Assembly: GCA_937128785.1 (NCBI GenBank)
Contig: CAKZMS010000040.1
Location: forward strand, 1 to 16,614
Origin: an uncultured Opitutaceae bacterium
GTDB lineage: Bacteria > Verrucomicrobiota > Verrucomicrobiia > Opitutales > Opitutaceae
DNA length: 16,614 nt
Direction of reading: 5' to 3'
A program made the position numbers and the translations under genes. Shown here piece after piece: positions 1 through 8,066 of the stretch. Within the stretch, counting starts at the first letter, position 1. Every line of letters begins with the position of its first letter. The notes beneath the pieces were generated by a model, which was not told the DNA's origin, did not search any database, and was given only the letters and a program-made list of their open reading frames with translations.

Positions 1-183
1 CTGGTTGGCAAAAAACAGGGCGATGCCCGCCGCCACCACGGCGGCAATGCCGTTCACGAAGAACGACGTCCGGATCGGTTTGACGTCGGGCAGACCGTCT
101 GAGTTGCGGAAGTCGACGTGCCAGGCCGGCACCTTCACCGACTTCGGCTCACTCTTCTTCTGTTTGCTCAGTTTGGACAGCAT
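1..183 (-). CDS. PilN-like type IV pilus inner-membrane protein, N-terminal part (cut by window edge)
   Basis: The first 61 codons of an open frame run off the left edge of the window without a stop. The N-terminus is basic and Lys/Ser rich (MLSKLSKQKKSEPKS), followed by a short soluble stretch and one hydrophobic segment at residues 39-58, so it looks like a single-pass inner-membrane protein with a cytoplasmic N-terminus. PilN proteins have this topology and are encoded directly after pilM. The ATG lies inside the end of the pilM-like gene, a 35-nt overlap in another frame, which suggests translational coupling. I see no Shine-Dalgarno sequence. The function is inferred from position and topology only; any PilN/PilO/GspL-type protein would fit. 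Confidence 0.6.
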   Translation of the reverse strand, partial: MLSKLSKQKKSEPKSVKVPAWHVDFRNSDGLPDVKPIRTSFFVNGIAAVVAAGIALFFANQ

Positions 184-1198
184 CGTAGCGGGGCATAAGG
201 CTGAGAACTCCCAACCATTCGCGGGTGATTTCCATATCGGCGGTATCGGCGGAGAAGGTAATCCCCCGCGATTCCAGCCATGGTTTAAGATTCATTTCGA
301 TGGGAGACACTCCCATTTGAGTCACGATCACGCCTTCCAACCACTCCAGTTTGGAGGAGAGGTTCGGGCAGATCACGTTGCCGATCGATTGTCCGGTCTG
401 GACCTCGAAAAACCCGATCGAGGACTGGAGTTCGTTGATGAGGCGGGCGACCAGTTTGGCGCCCATGCCGGTGAAATCGAAAGTGTTGGAGAAAAACAGT
501 TTTCGCGCCGACTCTTCGTCCTTCAGCCCGAGCTCTTTCTGCACAACCGGAATCATCGACTTCAGCCCCTGGGGCAGCAGGCGCGAGGCCAGGAGTCCCT
601 CATCGGACACGATGAACGAATAGGCGATATCCAGGTCCAGCTCGAGCACCACCACCGGCTGCTTGATCTTGGAAAACTTCAGGTAATCGACCAACGCGCC
701 CAGGCAGGACAGCGTGCCGATCTCGAGCCGCTCCGGATAGACGTTTTGCTCGATCAAATTGTCCTGCACCTCCGCGATGGTTTCGTGGGGCATGCCCGCA
801 AATACCACGTTGTTCTCGGTCGCACCCTCGAATTGGTAATCGGATCCGTCACCGGCCTTGATCAGCGAAAGGGCATACTTCTCCGGTTCGATCCGAAACT
901 GGCTGGCGGCAAACTCATTGATGTAGCCATCGTCACCGATTTTGCGCGCGTCGATTTCGGCCTGCCGCACCAGACGCTTGACCGGATAAACCCCACAACT
1001 CGCCAGCAACAATCCATTGGGAGCATTCTTGGGCAGAAAGTGCTCCACGATCTGATCCCAGCCCTCGTCGTCATCCACTTCGCATTCGGCGAAAGCTTCT
1101 ATGATCATCGGGGCCTTATGGGAATTGGCCCGCATCACTCGACGGGAGTGATCAGTGAACTCGATGAAGACACCTTTGGGTTTGGAGGCAAAAAGCAT
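149..1198 (-). CDS. PilM-like type IV pilus assembly protein (actin-like fold)
   Basis: This 349-aa protein has the layout of PilM, the cytoplasmic actin-fold protein that docks onto the PilN N-terminus and links the PilNOP platform to the pilus motor. The second half carries the recognisable part: a hydrophobic strand followed by acidic residues (VVVLELDLD, 182-190) where the second phosphate-binding loop of the fold would sit, then LLPQGLKSMIPVVQKELGL (207-225), an E-E-S-A-R helix (228-232), and KLVARLINELQSSIGFFE (248-265), which matches the PilM 'EIRRSLDFF' helix. The glycine-rich phosphate loops are poorly conserved, so nucleotide binding is uncertain. It starts at an ATG without a clear ribosome site, after a ~200-nt leader. 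The next gene overlaps its end and encodes a PilN-like membrane protein, which supports the assignment. It could instead be a diverged GspL/PilM relative. Confidence 0.7.
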   Translation of the reverse strand: MLFASKPKGVFIEFTDHSRRVMRANSHKAPMIIEAFAECEVDDDEGWDQIVEHFLPKNAPNGLLLASCGVYPVKRLVRQAEIDARKIGDDGYINEFAASQFRIEPEKYALSLIKAGDGSDYQFEGATENNVVFAGMPHETIAEVQDNLIEQNVYPERLEIGTLSCLGALVDYLKFSKIKQPVVVLELDLDIAYSFIVSDEGLLASRLLPQGLKSMIPVVQKELGLKDEESARKLFFSNTFDFTGMGAKLVARLINELQSSIGFFEVQTGQSIGNVICPNLSSKLEWLEGVIVTQMGVSPIEMNLKPWLESRGITFSADTADMEITREWLGVLSLMPRYDAVQTEQTEEE

Positions 1199-1417
1199 GC
1201 AGCGCGGGTGATTAGTAGGGTTGCGACTGACAACCGGCTCCCTGGCAGACCCAGGTGACCGGCGGCAGCTGCTAGGTAAACCTCTTCATCTGACTGCCTC
1301 AACACAAGGCTAAACCCGCGCCTTACATGCTCCGATAAAGCTATTTACCTTTCCTTAGCATTTGGCCGCGTTTCGATCACGCCATGAAATTTCATAAGAG
1401 CTCTTCCCCATACGACA
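1199..1417 (-). other. 5' leader of the pilM-like operon with several inverted repeats
   Basis: No credible gene lies here. Read on the minus strand, the stretch upstream of the pilM-like gene has a hairpin CCTGG/CCAGG (1241-1245 with 1251-1255, 5-nt loop) enclosed by CCGG/CCGG (1234-1237 with 1259-1262). Further upstream, GGTTTACC-type sequence at 1275-1282 can pair with TTTACC's partner at 1344-1349, enclosing a GCCT/AGGC hairpin (1296-1310). The core motifs of c-di-GMP, SAM or cobalamin riboswitches are not visible. The operon promoter must also lie here, because a terminator bounds the region at 1418. It may be a structured regulatory leader or may be chance pairing. Confidence 0.3.
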
Positions 1418-1444
1418 AAAAACCCGCCGAGAGCGGCGGGTGAT
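1418..1444 (-). terminator. Rho-independent terminator after the COX24-like gene
   Basis: On the minus strand a perfect CCCGCC/GGCGGG stem with a GCTCTC loop is followed directly by six T residues, then GTCG. This is a standard intrinsic terminator. It lies about 55 nt past the stop of the small gene at 1499-1594 and separates it from the pilM-like operon. Confidence 0.85.
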
Positions 1445-1446
1445 TT

Positions 1447-1495
1447 CCGAGCAATAAAGGCGCTCGGGAGCCGGAAGGTCCGCGTGATGCGGACC
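1447..1495 (-). repeat. Two further hairpins between the COX24-like gene and its terminator
   Basis: A 6-bp stem CCGAGC/GCTCGG (1447-1452 with 1462-1467) and a perfect 7-bp stem GGTCCGC/GCGGACC with a 5-nt loop (1477-1483 with 1489-1495) lie between the stop codon of the small gene and the terminator. With the terminator this gives three hairpins in about 80 nt. They could protect the 3' end of a very short mRNA or form a small 3' UTR-derived RNA. Neither has a T-run of its own. Confidence 0.5.
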
Positions 1496-1498
1496 CAC

Positions 1499-1594
1499 TT
1501 ACCAGTTCCGCTTCTTGTGGCGGTTGGACTTCAAGCGCTTGCGGCGCTTGTGCTTGTTCATCTGAAGACGACGTTTCTTTTTGAGATTACCCAT
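1499..1594 (-). CDS. Very small basic COX24/mS38 (AURKAIP1-type) domain protein
   Basis: The gene encodes 31 aa beginning [18 protein letters not shown] and ending in KKRNW; about half the residues are Lys or Arg. The spaced K/R-K-R-R clusters and the MNKHKRRKR...NRHKKR core match the COX24 C-terminal domain, the RNA-contacting tail of mitochondrial small-subunit protein mS38/AURKAIP1. Short bacterial proteins made only of this domain occur in Verrucomicrobiota and Bacteroidota. An RNA-binding, probably ribosome-associated role follows from family and composition, not from direct evidence here. It starts at ATG with no Shine-Dalgarno sequence, lies 74 nt after addA on the same strand and has its own terminator, so it can be expressed separately. 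Its codons make an uninterrupted peptide with a strong family match, so I consider it real despite its size. Confidence 0.8.
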   Translation of the reverse strand: MGNLKKKRRLQMNKHKRRKRLKSNRHKKRNW

Positions 1595-1668
1595 GACTGA
1601 AAATTGGAAGAAGTGAGGAAAAGAGCCCGCCAACGTGCCGACCGCCCTCGCCCCTGTAAAGCGTGAAT

Positions 1669-4600
1669 TCACTCTACTGAGATTACCCGACGTAACTCTG
1701 TGAAAACCAGTTGGGCTTCAATGTGTTGCACAGGAAGGCCCGTCATCAAAGCGACCACTTTCTGGTAGATTTCAATTTGGGCTTGGTGACGTTTCACCGC
1801 CCGATCGAGGTCATCCTCCCCTTGAACCCGGTCAGATTTGAAGTCCACCACCGTCGCCCGGGCCGGTTTACCGTGCGCATCGGTTTCCACCATCACCCGA
1901 TCGAACACTCCCGTGATCCAGTTGCCCTCGAGCACGACTTCGAAGGGCCTTTCCCGCCAGAGCGCCTTGGTGCCACTCTCCCCACGCGTGAAGATGCTCC
2001 GGATTTCCGGCGCGTTCACCACTCCCGCGATCATTTCGACCAATTCCAAATCCTCCTCCGCTCCCGCCGCCAGCACCCCGCGGATGTCGGTGCCATCAAG
2101 ATCGTCCAACCATTCTACCCGGGCCAGCAGACGGTGAATCTCCCGTCCCCGCTTGGACGCGTCGGCCCCCCCCACGTCAAAAAACCGGCTCGCCGCCAAT
2201 TGCATCGCCTCGCCGCCCGAGGGGGTGAGCGCGACCCGGCGGTTGATTCGCCGGGCTGGATCCAGCGCGGGGCTCTCCCCGGATGGGTGCGTCCCGGCCG
2301 CCGTTTTGGCTACGATCGACTCAAACCACCGGGGATCACCCTGCGACCACTCCTCCCCCAAGGCCGACGAGAGCAACAGCGGGAAATTCCGGGAACGGCT
2401 CCGTCCCACCGGTTCAATCACGACGTGAAGCGCCCGTTTGGCCCGGGTCAGCGCCACGTAAAGTTTGCACAGCGCCTCGTACCCGGCGTCGGCCGTCTCT
2501 TGATCGATCTGGTCTTTGAGCACCGGATCCGCCTCCGCCATGGCTTTGCTCGGCAGGTCCAGCACCCAATCCACCGTTTGATTCTCATCACGATGCACCG
2601 CCAGTCCACTCCGTCGCCGCGCGACGCTTTGGCCCTGCAGATCAGGCAACACCACGACGTCAAAACCCAACCCCTTGGCTTTGTGCACCGTCATCACCCG
2701 CACCACGCCGGGAGCCTCCGCCTCGCGCAAGGTGTGCATCTCAATCCACGTCAAAAACTCATCCACATCCCGTGAGCCGGTTTCATCAAATTGCCGGGCC
2801 GCGTCGACCAGTTGTCTTCCGCGCAGCCGGCTGAAGGAATCATCGGCAGCCAACTCCGACGACATCCGCTTTGCCCAGGTCGCCAGCCAGCCGCTGAATC
2901 CCTGAGCATGGAGCTCGCCCAGGACTTCCGCCGCGATCCGGGCCGCCCCACTCCACCCGAGTTGCGCCAGCTTGGCCGCTACCGGCGTCATGGCGACGGC
3001 TTCGGCGGCAAACCGGTCGCCGGGATGGGCCGCCCACCGGAGGAGCGCGAGCAACGCACAGGTGAAGGGATTATCGAACGCGATGTGCAGATCACTCTCC
3101 GCGACCGCCGCCATGCCTCCCTCCGCCCGCAGATATTCCGCCAAGTCCGCCCCAGTTTGGTTTTTCTGCACCAAAACCGCCACGGTCAAACCACGTTCCG
3201 CGGCGTCAATTTCCTGCAGGATGCGCAGGGTCTCCGCCCAACGTGAGGCTTCGTCCTCCGCCAAGTGCAGGGCCGCAAAACCCGACAACTCACTCCGCGC
3301 CGATTCATGATCCTGCCACTCGCGCTTCCACCGGTCCACCACTCCGGCCGGCACGACTTCCGCCAAGGCCGATTCATCGCTGCACACGGCATTGACCAAC
3401 CCAATCACCGGGGCGGCCGAGCGCCAGGACTTCGCCAGGTGCTGCTCACGAATGACCGGTGCCGCCCCCTGGTTGTAATGCTCGGCAATTTCCCGGAAGA
3501 GGCGGGAGTCGCCGCCCCGCCATCCGTAAATGGCCTGCTTCACGTCCCCGACGTAAAAGAAACTGCGCGCGCCTTCCGGATCCTGCACGGCTTCGTCAAT
3601 CAGCGGATGCAGGATCTGCCATTGCTCGCGGCTCGTGTCCTGAAACTCATCGAGCAACCAGTGGTCGAAGCGCGCATCGAGCCGCCACTCCATCAACATC
3701 CGTCGCGCGTTGGCGAGCGCGTCATCGGCCAACGGCTGCAGCAGTCTTTGCACGTCGGCAAAAGTCAATCGTCCGGCCCGTCGGACCTCCTTGTCATACT
3801 TTTCTTCATACAAGCGCACCACCGCATGAATGCCGCGGGTGACCTCCAACTTCCGGTTGAACTCCGCCGCCATGATTGCGGTGACCACCCCGACCAACGC
3901 CTGCCCGGCGGCCGCGTCAAATTCATGCCGCTTGCCCCCCACCGGCATCGTCGCCTTCCCCGCCAACAACGCCTCGCGAGTAGCGAGAATATTTTTCACG
4001 GGCGTCGCCGCTTCCCGCGGCAGGGGCGACCCCGCCTCCCACTCGGTGATGGCACCCAGGAAACCTTCCAGCACGCCCCGCTGCTTGTCGTTGAGATCGT
4101 CCCAGGGCAATGCCTGCCGCGCCACCGCCACCGCCGATTCCATGGGTGGGGCCTCCTCCAGCCAGCCGTTGCCCAGCGGCCAAATGGCCGCCGCGTTGCC
4201 CCAGACCGATCGGTCCGACGCCGCCCGATACGTCTCACCATGCTCGTCCAGAAAAACATCGAGCCGACGCTGGAGCGCCTTCTCCTCCACCCCGTAGGTC
4301 GCGCGCTTGAACGCCTCGATGAAATCCTGCCGCGCCTCCGCCGTGGCGGCTCCGGCATGAAACATCAGGGCAAGCACCCGGCGGCGTTCCCGCTGAGCCT
4401 GTGATGCTTCCAGCAACTCAAACTCTCCCCCCAAACCGAGTTCCAAGGGAAACGCCTGTACCATCCGGGCAAAGAACCCGTCCAGCGTGCCCAGATTCAG
4501 TCGCGGCATCGCCTCGATCATCGCCCGCAACAGCCGACAAAAATCCGCGGCCGTCAGTTCGGGCCGGTCTATCTCCGTCGCCAGGGCGGCCGCGGCCGAC

Positions 4601-4797
4601 GGGTCGACGGCCGCACCGGCGAGTCGGTTGAGAATCTCATCAAAAAACTCCCCCGCCGCCTTGCGGGTAAACGTCAGGGCGACCACGCGATCGGGTTCCG
4701 CCCCGCCGGCCAACAGGCGGACAAAACGCGTCGTCAGGGCGTAGGTTTTACCGGATCCCGCCGAGGCCAGGATCATCAAATGGCCCGGCGCATTCAC
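1669..4797 (-). CDS. addA: AddA-like UvrD-family helicase-nuclease subunit
   Basis: This 1042-aa protein carries a complete superfamily 1A helicase and a C-terminal RecB-type nuclease. Visible motifs: Walker A ASAGSGKT (11-18), Ia [11 protein letters not shown] (41-51), II DEFQDT (383-388), [19 protein letters not shown] (415-430), [14 protein letters not shown] (701-713), [13 protein letters not shown] (780-790). The PD-(D/E)XK nuclease has H887 (GREIHRLL), D965 (GVFDRV), D985-K987 (VVDFKSD) and Q1007/Y1011. The pair should unwind and resect double-strand DNA ends and load the recombinase. The GTG start overlaps the addB stop (GTGA) with AGGAGG seven nt upstream, so this start is well supported. 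It leaves only ten residues before Walker A: the usual N-terminal Q-motif is missing and the protein is somewhat shorter than typical AddA (about 1150-1240 aa). A generic UvrD-type exonuclease is the less likely alternative. Confidence 0.9.
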   Translation of the reverse strand: MNAPGHLMILASAGSGKTYALTTRFVRLLAGGAEPDRVVALTFTRKAAGEFFDEILNRLAGAAVDPSAAAALATEIDRPELTAADFCRLLRAMIEAMPRLNLGTLDGFFARMVQAFPLELGLGGEFELLEASQAQRERRRVLALMFHAGAATAEARQDFIEAFKRATYGVEEKALQRRLDVFLDEHGETYRAASDRSVWGNAAAIWPLGNGWLEEAPPMESAVAVARQALPWDDLNDKQRGVLEGFLGAITEWEAGSPLPREAATPVKNILATREALLAGKATMPVGGKRHEFDAAAGQALVGVVTAIMAAEFNRKLEVTRGIHAVVRLYEEKYDKEVRRAGRLTFADVQRLLQPLADDALANARRMLMEWRLDARFDHWLLDEFQDTSREQWQILHPLIDEAVQDPEGARSFFYVGDVKQAIYGWRGGDSRLFREIAEHYNQGAAPVIREQHLAKSWRSAAPVIGLVNAVCSDESALAEVVPAGVVDRWKREWQDHESARSELSGFAALHLAEDEASRWAETLRILQEIDAAERGLTVAVLVQKNQTGADLAEYLRAEGGMAAVAESDLHIAFDNPFTCALLALLRWAAHPGDRFAAEAVAMTPVAAKLAQLGWSGAARIAAEVLGELHAQGFSGWLATWAKRMSSELAADDSFSRLRGRQLVDAARQFDETGSRDVDEFLTWIEMHTLREAEAPGVVRVMTVHKAKGLGFDVVVLPDLQGQSVARRRSGLAVHRDENQTVDWVLDLPSKAMAEADPVLKDQIDQETADAGYEALCKLYVALTRAKRALHVVIEPVGRSRSRNFPLLLSSALGEEWSQGDPRWFESIVAKTAAGTHPSGESPALDPARRINRRVALTPSGGEAMQLAASRFFDVGGADASKRGREIHRLLARVEWLDDLDGTDIRGVLAAGAEEDLELVEMIAGVVNAPEIRSIFTRGESGTKALWRERPFEVVLEGNWITGVFDRVMVETDAHGKPARATVVDFKSDRVQGEDDLDRAVKRHQAQIEIYQKVVALMTGLPVQHIEAQLVFTELRRVISVE

Positions 4798-7604
4798 GGC
4801 GCGACCTCCTGCCGTATCCAGTTTTCTTCTACACTAGCGGCGATACCGTGATGGAACAGGGTCGCCCAGGCCTCATCCTGTCGCGACCGGTGGTCGACCG
4901 GCGGCCAGAACGCCTCGTCGACGATCGCCGCGGCCACGCCCTCGGCGCAGGCCTCGGCCGCCGTTTGCAGGGCATCACCTTCGTCCTCCCAATGCCAGAG
5001 GCCCGTCTCGCTGATCGCCTTGGGCAGATTGAAATAGGCGCAGGTGATGTCCCGGCCAAACTCCGCGGCGAGAGCTCGGCGATACAACGGCAATTGGAGA
5101 TCGGTCCAGCGCCGCTCCTTGCCTCGATGCCTGATCCGCAACCAAGCCGGTCGCCCGGCATCTTCGGCGCGCAGCGTGCCCAGGTGCTTCGCCAGCGGGT
5201 CGGCGGCGCGGTCCGATGTCTTGTAGTCAATAACTCGATACCGGCCGTCCTCATGGCGGTCGATGCGGTCGATCTTACCCTTGATGGTAAGGCCGCCCAG
5301 CGGCACCGCGAAGGCCCACTCCACCCGCTCCGTGCGCCACCCCTGCAGACGTTCCTCCACCTCCAACGCGGCGACGCGGCGCAGACGTTGGCGGGCCGAC
5401 TCAAACTGGATCACGAGCGGCAGGGCCGGCTGTTCACCGTAGGTCCGCCGAATCCGTTGTTCCAGGTCGGCCAGCAGCCCCGCTTGTAGCACCGCCGGAT
5501 CGGTTACGTCGCGCAGGGCCGGATTCCCGCTCATCTCTTCCAGCACCCCGTGCACCAGCGTGCCGAAATCCATGGCGTTGAGCTCGGCCTTGCCCGTTTC
5601 CACTGCCTCCATTTTCAGGCCCCGGCTAAGATAAAACCGGAACGGACATTCCAACCAATCCCGCAGGGCGGTTACCGAAAGGGTATCTCGCAACTGGACC
5701 CGGCGCGGGCGCAGCTTCCAGGCCCGCCGCCAGGGTTGATTGTCGACCGCGACCTGCAACGGACTGAAAAGATGCTCCACCCGATTCGGGAGGGTTTGAT
5801 CGTCTCCCACCAACAGAATCCGGGAAGGCCGCAAAGGGTCCCCCGATGCCGCGGTCTTGCCGACCAAGATCGTCAGGTCCGCCGGATCCGGACGGCTCGC
5901 GGCGGCGGCGGCCATCAGATAGGCGTCGCCCGCATGACGTTGTCCGTTCGTTTTTAATCCCAACCGCTCGCGCAGGGTTTCGGGCAGAAAGGCGTCACCC
6001 GTGACCGATTCCGGCAGCTGACCATCGTTGGCCCCCGCGATCACCATCCGGGGGGCATCCGCCCACAACACTTCCAACCATCCGCCCAATTCCACCGCCT
6101 CGCGGGGACGCGGACCGAACCGAGTGCCTTCCGCATAGGTTTTCAGCGCCAGTGACCACTGTTCGGTTTTCGATAGCTGGGGCATCAACTCCACCGCCTG
6201 CCCCACTCGGGAAATCACCTCCACCCAACGTTGCACGCCTTCGGCCACCGGACCGTCCGCGGCCAGCGGACAGTCCCCCAGGATCTCCGCCGGCACCAGG
6301 CGGGCCGCCTCGGCGAACGGCTCGTTTTGCAGGGTATCAATCCACGCGGCTACGATGAGTAGGGATTGTCGCAAAGTCGGAAAAGTCCCGGCGCGGGCGA
6401 GCACTTCCGACAGCTCCTGGGTAAGGTGGTCCCATACGACCACATCCCAATGTCGCAGCAGGTCATCCACTTTGATCCCCCCTTCGACCTTCGTGGCCAA
6501 GGCCGCCAGGACATCGGGACATCGCAGCAGGTTGCCCACCGCCTGACAGTCACGGGAGTCGACCACCGCGGCCAGTGCCTGGAGCAGGCCATACCACCTG
6601 CCTTCGCGCCACGATTCGCCTTCCGGGTGGAAAACGTTCGCGCCCCGATCTTCCAGCTCACGGGACAACGGCGCGGTGATTTCGGGATCGACGATGGCGA
6701 GAGCCAGCCACTCCTCCGGTCGCGGTTCCGCGAGCGCCCGGTCCGCCACCAACCGAGCCTGGTGCGCCGGGTCCGCCGCCAGAATCACCTGACTCTGGTA
6801 GTCGGCCAGTTGCAGCGGTCGTCGCGTCCACTCGTCCACCACCGGACGCCCCCAGGCGTCAAAACCCGCCGCTCCCCCGTCCGGACCGTGCACCAGAATA
6901 TCGATCGGCAACCGGCCGGCCAGAACCTCGAGATATCGTAGCGCCATCGGATTCGGATCCGGGCAGGCGGCGATCACCACCCGCGAAATTTCCGCCGGGG
7001 GCGCGACCGCAGCCAGACCCCGCCGCTGAGCCTCGACCGGACTGCACAATTCCCGCTCCGCCAGGATCGACTCGAACCGGGACTCGAGTTCGGCGAGCTC
7101 CCGCCATCGCGCGGTCTCCGGGATTCCGTCAATCTCTCCCACATCGGCCACCTTGAATCCGCCGGTCGCCAATTCGGCCTGCATACTGACCAGTCGATCC
7201 GCCAATCGCCGGCTCCAAGCCGCATCGCGTTTGGGTGGATCGATGGGGAAAACCGACCGATAGGCGGCCGGGGGCGCTTCCAACAGCACCCGCATCCAGG
7301 CCACTAAAATCTGTTCCTTGGTCGCCCCCGCGGGTCGATCGGCCACCTCCGCCGCCAGGGATTCCGGCACCAGCACCCGCGGCGCAAAAACCGCCTGGCG
7401 GTGGGCTTCCGCCGCGAGCGCGAGCGCTTCGCGCAGTCGACGACCCGACTGACGCGTGGGCACCAGGACCAGCCGATCACTGAGGTCCAACGGCCCATCC
7501 CCCTTCCAGTCCGCCTGATTAATCAACCAATTCGCCACCTGCGTGGGCAGGGGTTGCTGCCAGGGCAGAATGGTGGTTGGGGGAAGAGGGGCCGCGGCAG
7601 ACAT
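4794..7604 (-). CDS. addB: AddB-like helicase-fold/PD-(D/E)XK nuclease subunit
   Basis: This 936-aa protein is the partner subunit of the AddAB recombinational repair enzyme. The N-terminal two thirds are helicase-like but have no Walker A at the expected place (LVLVPTRQSGRRLREAL, 46-62), as expected for an AddB that scans rather than motors. The C-terminal nuclease is intact: SVTALRDWLECPFRFYL (643-659), H685 in GTLVHGVL, D779 in GKIDRID, D793-K795 in VIDYKTSD, and Q837/Y841 in LQLPLY. The nuclease domain usually holds an Fe-S cluster; here the first cysteine (C653) is present but the C-terminal Cys triad is absent, and the end reads FWPPVDHRSRQDEAW. I chose the ATG at 7604; a TTG one codon upstream is possible. 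It follows rpsT's terminator by about 48 nt and is coupled to addA. Confidence 0.88.
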   Translation of the reverse strand: MSAAAPLPPTTILPWQQPLPTQVANWLINQADWKGDGPLDLSDRLVLVPTRQSGRRLREALALAAEAHRQAVFAPRVLVPESLAAEVADRPAGATKEQILVAWMRVLLEAPPAAYRSVFPIDPPKRDAAWSRRLADRLVSMQAELATGGFKVADVGEIDGIPETARWRELAELESRFESILAERELCSPVEAQRRGLAAVAPPAEISRVVIAACPDPNPMALRYLEVLAGRLPIDILVHGPDGGAAGFDAWGRPVVDEWTRRPLQLADYQSQVILAADPAHQARLVADRALAEPRPEEWLALAIVDPEITAPLSRELEDRGANVFHPEGESWREGRWYGLLQALAAVVDSRDCQAVGNLLRCPDVLAALATKVEGGIKVDDLLRHWDVVVWDHLTQELSEVLARAGTFPTLRQSLLIVAAWIDTLQNEPFAEAARLVPAEILGDCPLAADGPVAEGVQRWVEVISRVGQAVELMPQLSKTEQWSLALKTYAEGTRFGPRPREAVELGGWLEVLWADAPRMVIAGANDGQLPESVTGDAFLPETLRERLGLKTNGQRHAGDAYLMAAAAASRPDPADLTILVGKTAASGDPLRPSRILLVGDDQTLPNRVEHLFSPLQVAVDNQPWRRAWKLRPRRVQLRDTLSVTALRDWLECPFRFYLSRGLKMEAVETGKAELNAMDFGTLVHGVLEEMSGNPALRDVTDPAVLQAGLLADLEQRIRRTYGEQPALPLVIQFESARQRLRRVAALEVEERLQGWRTERVEWAFAVPLGGLTIKGKIDRIDRHEDGRYRVIDYKTSDRAADPLAKHLGTLRAEDAGRPAWLRIRHRGKERRWTDLQLPLYRRALAAEFGRDITCAYFNLPKAISETGLWHWEDEGDALQTAAEACAEGVAAAIVDEAFWPPVDHRSRQDEAWATLFHHGIAASVEENWIRQEVAP
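4805..4810 (-). promoter_or_regulatory. Strong Shine-Dalgarno site for addA
   Basis: A full AGGAGG lies within the last codons of addB, 7 nt before the GTG of addA. It fixes the addA start and indicates coupled translation. It stands out because most genes in this window have no recognisable Shine-Dalgarno sequence. Confidence 0.75.
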
Positions 7605-7651
7605 CAAAGACCTGTTGAGCTAGTCACAGTCCCGCATGCCGCCAAAACAAA

Positions 7652-7681
7652 AACCCCGCCAACCGGAAGGTTGACGGGGTT
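7652..7681 (-). terminator. Rho-independent terminator of rpsT
   Basis: On the minus strand AACCCCG-T-CAACC pairs with GGTTG-G-CGGGGTT around a TTCC loop, with one mismatch (7659/7674), and is followed by a T-rich tail (TTTTTGTTTT). It lies about 30 nt beyond the rpsT stop and about 48 nt before addB, so addB either uses a promoter squeezed into this gap or depends on read-through. Confidence 0.88.
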
Positions 7682-7711
7682 TGGGGAAAATCGGAGAACT
7701 CCGGAGAAGCC

Positions 7712-7966
7712 TTAGGCGAGGGCCTTGGCGACGTGGGATTTGGCCCGGGCCGCAGCATTTTTGTGCACGACGCCGGTCTTGGTGGCCTTGTCCATCGCGG
7801 AGGCAAAAGCCGGCCCCGTCTGCTTGATCGCATCCTTGTCGTCGGAGGACACCGCGGCGTTGAACTGCTTGCGGAGAGTCTTCAAACGGGTTTTTTCCGC
7901 CTTGTTGCGGATGGTGCGGCGCTCGGTCTGACGAGCGGCTTTGAGTGCTGAGGTGGTGTTAGCCAT
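7712..7966 (-). CDS. rpsT: 30S ribosomal protein S20
   Basis: The 84-aa product starts MANTTSALKAARQTERR and continues through a Lys/Arg/Ala-rich helical sequence with the family motifs IRNKAEKTRLKTLRK and the C-terminal KTGVVHKNAAARAKSHVAKAL. Length and sequence are those of S20, which binds 16S rRNA near the 5' domain and helix 44 and is needed for small-subunit assembly. The open frame extends 11 codons further upstream, but the ATG at 7966 gives the conserved N-terminus and is the right start. It is monocistronic, with its own terminator, and is divergent from the sensor kinase gene across about 100 bp that must hold both promoters. Confidence 0.96.
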   Translation of the reverse strand: MANTTSALKAARQTERRTIRNKAEKTRLKTLRKQFNAAVSSDDKDAIKQTGPAFASAMDKATKTGVVHKNAAARAKSHVAKALA

Positions 7967-8066
7967 GACGTTTGTTAAAAGGGAAAGGGGCCGAAACACT
8001 CAAACCGTGGGTCCGGAGTCAAGGGTGAATTGCCAAGAGGCGAATTCTTCGATACCGCCATCTCCC

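Noticed and set aside
5..1258. 417-aa frame on the plus strand opposite the pilM-like gene
   Set aside because: It is an antisense shadow of a GC-rich gene with His/Arg/Gln-heavy composition; the opposite strand has a coherent PilM-like protein.
1711..4404. Long plus-strand frames (354 and 379 aa) opposite addA
   Set aside because: These are shadows in high-GC DNA; the minus strand has a full set of helicase and nuclease motifs.
7967..7999. N-terminal extension of S20 (11 extra residues)
   Set aside because: The conserved S20 start MANTTSALK begins at the ATG at 7966; the upstream residues are leader sequence.
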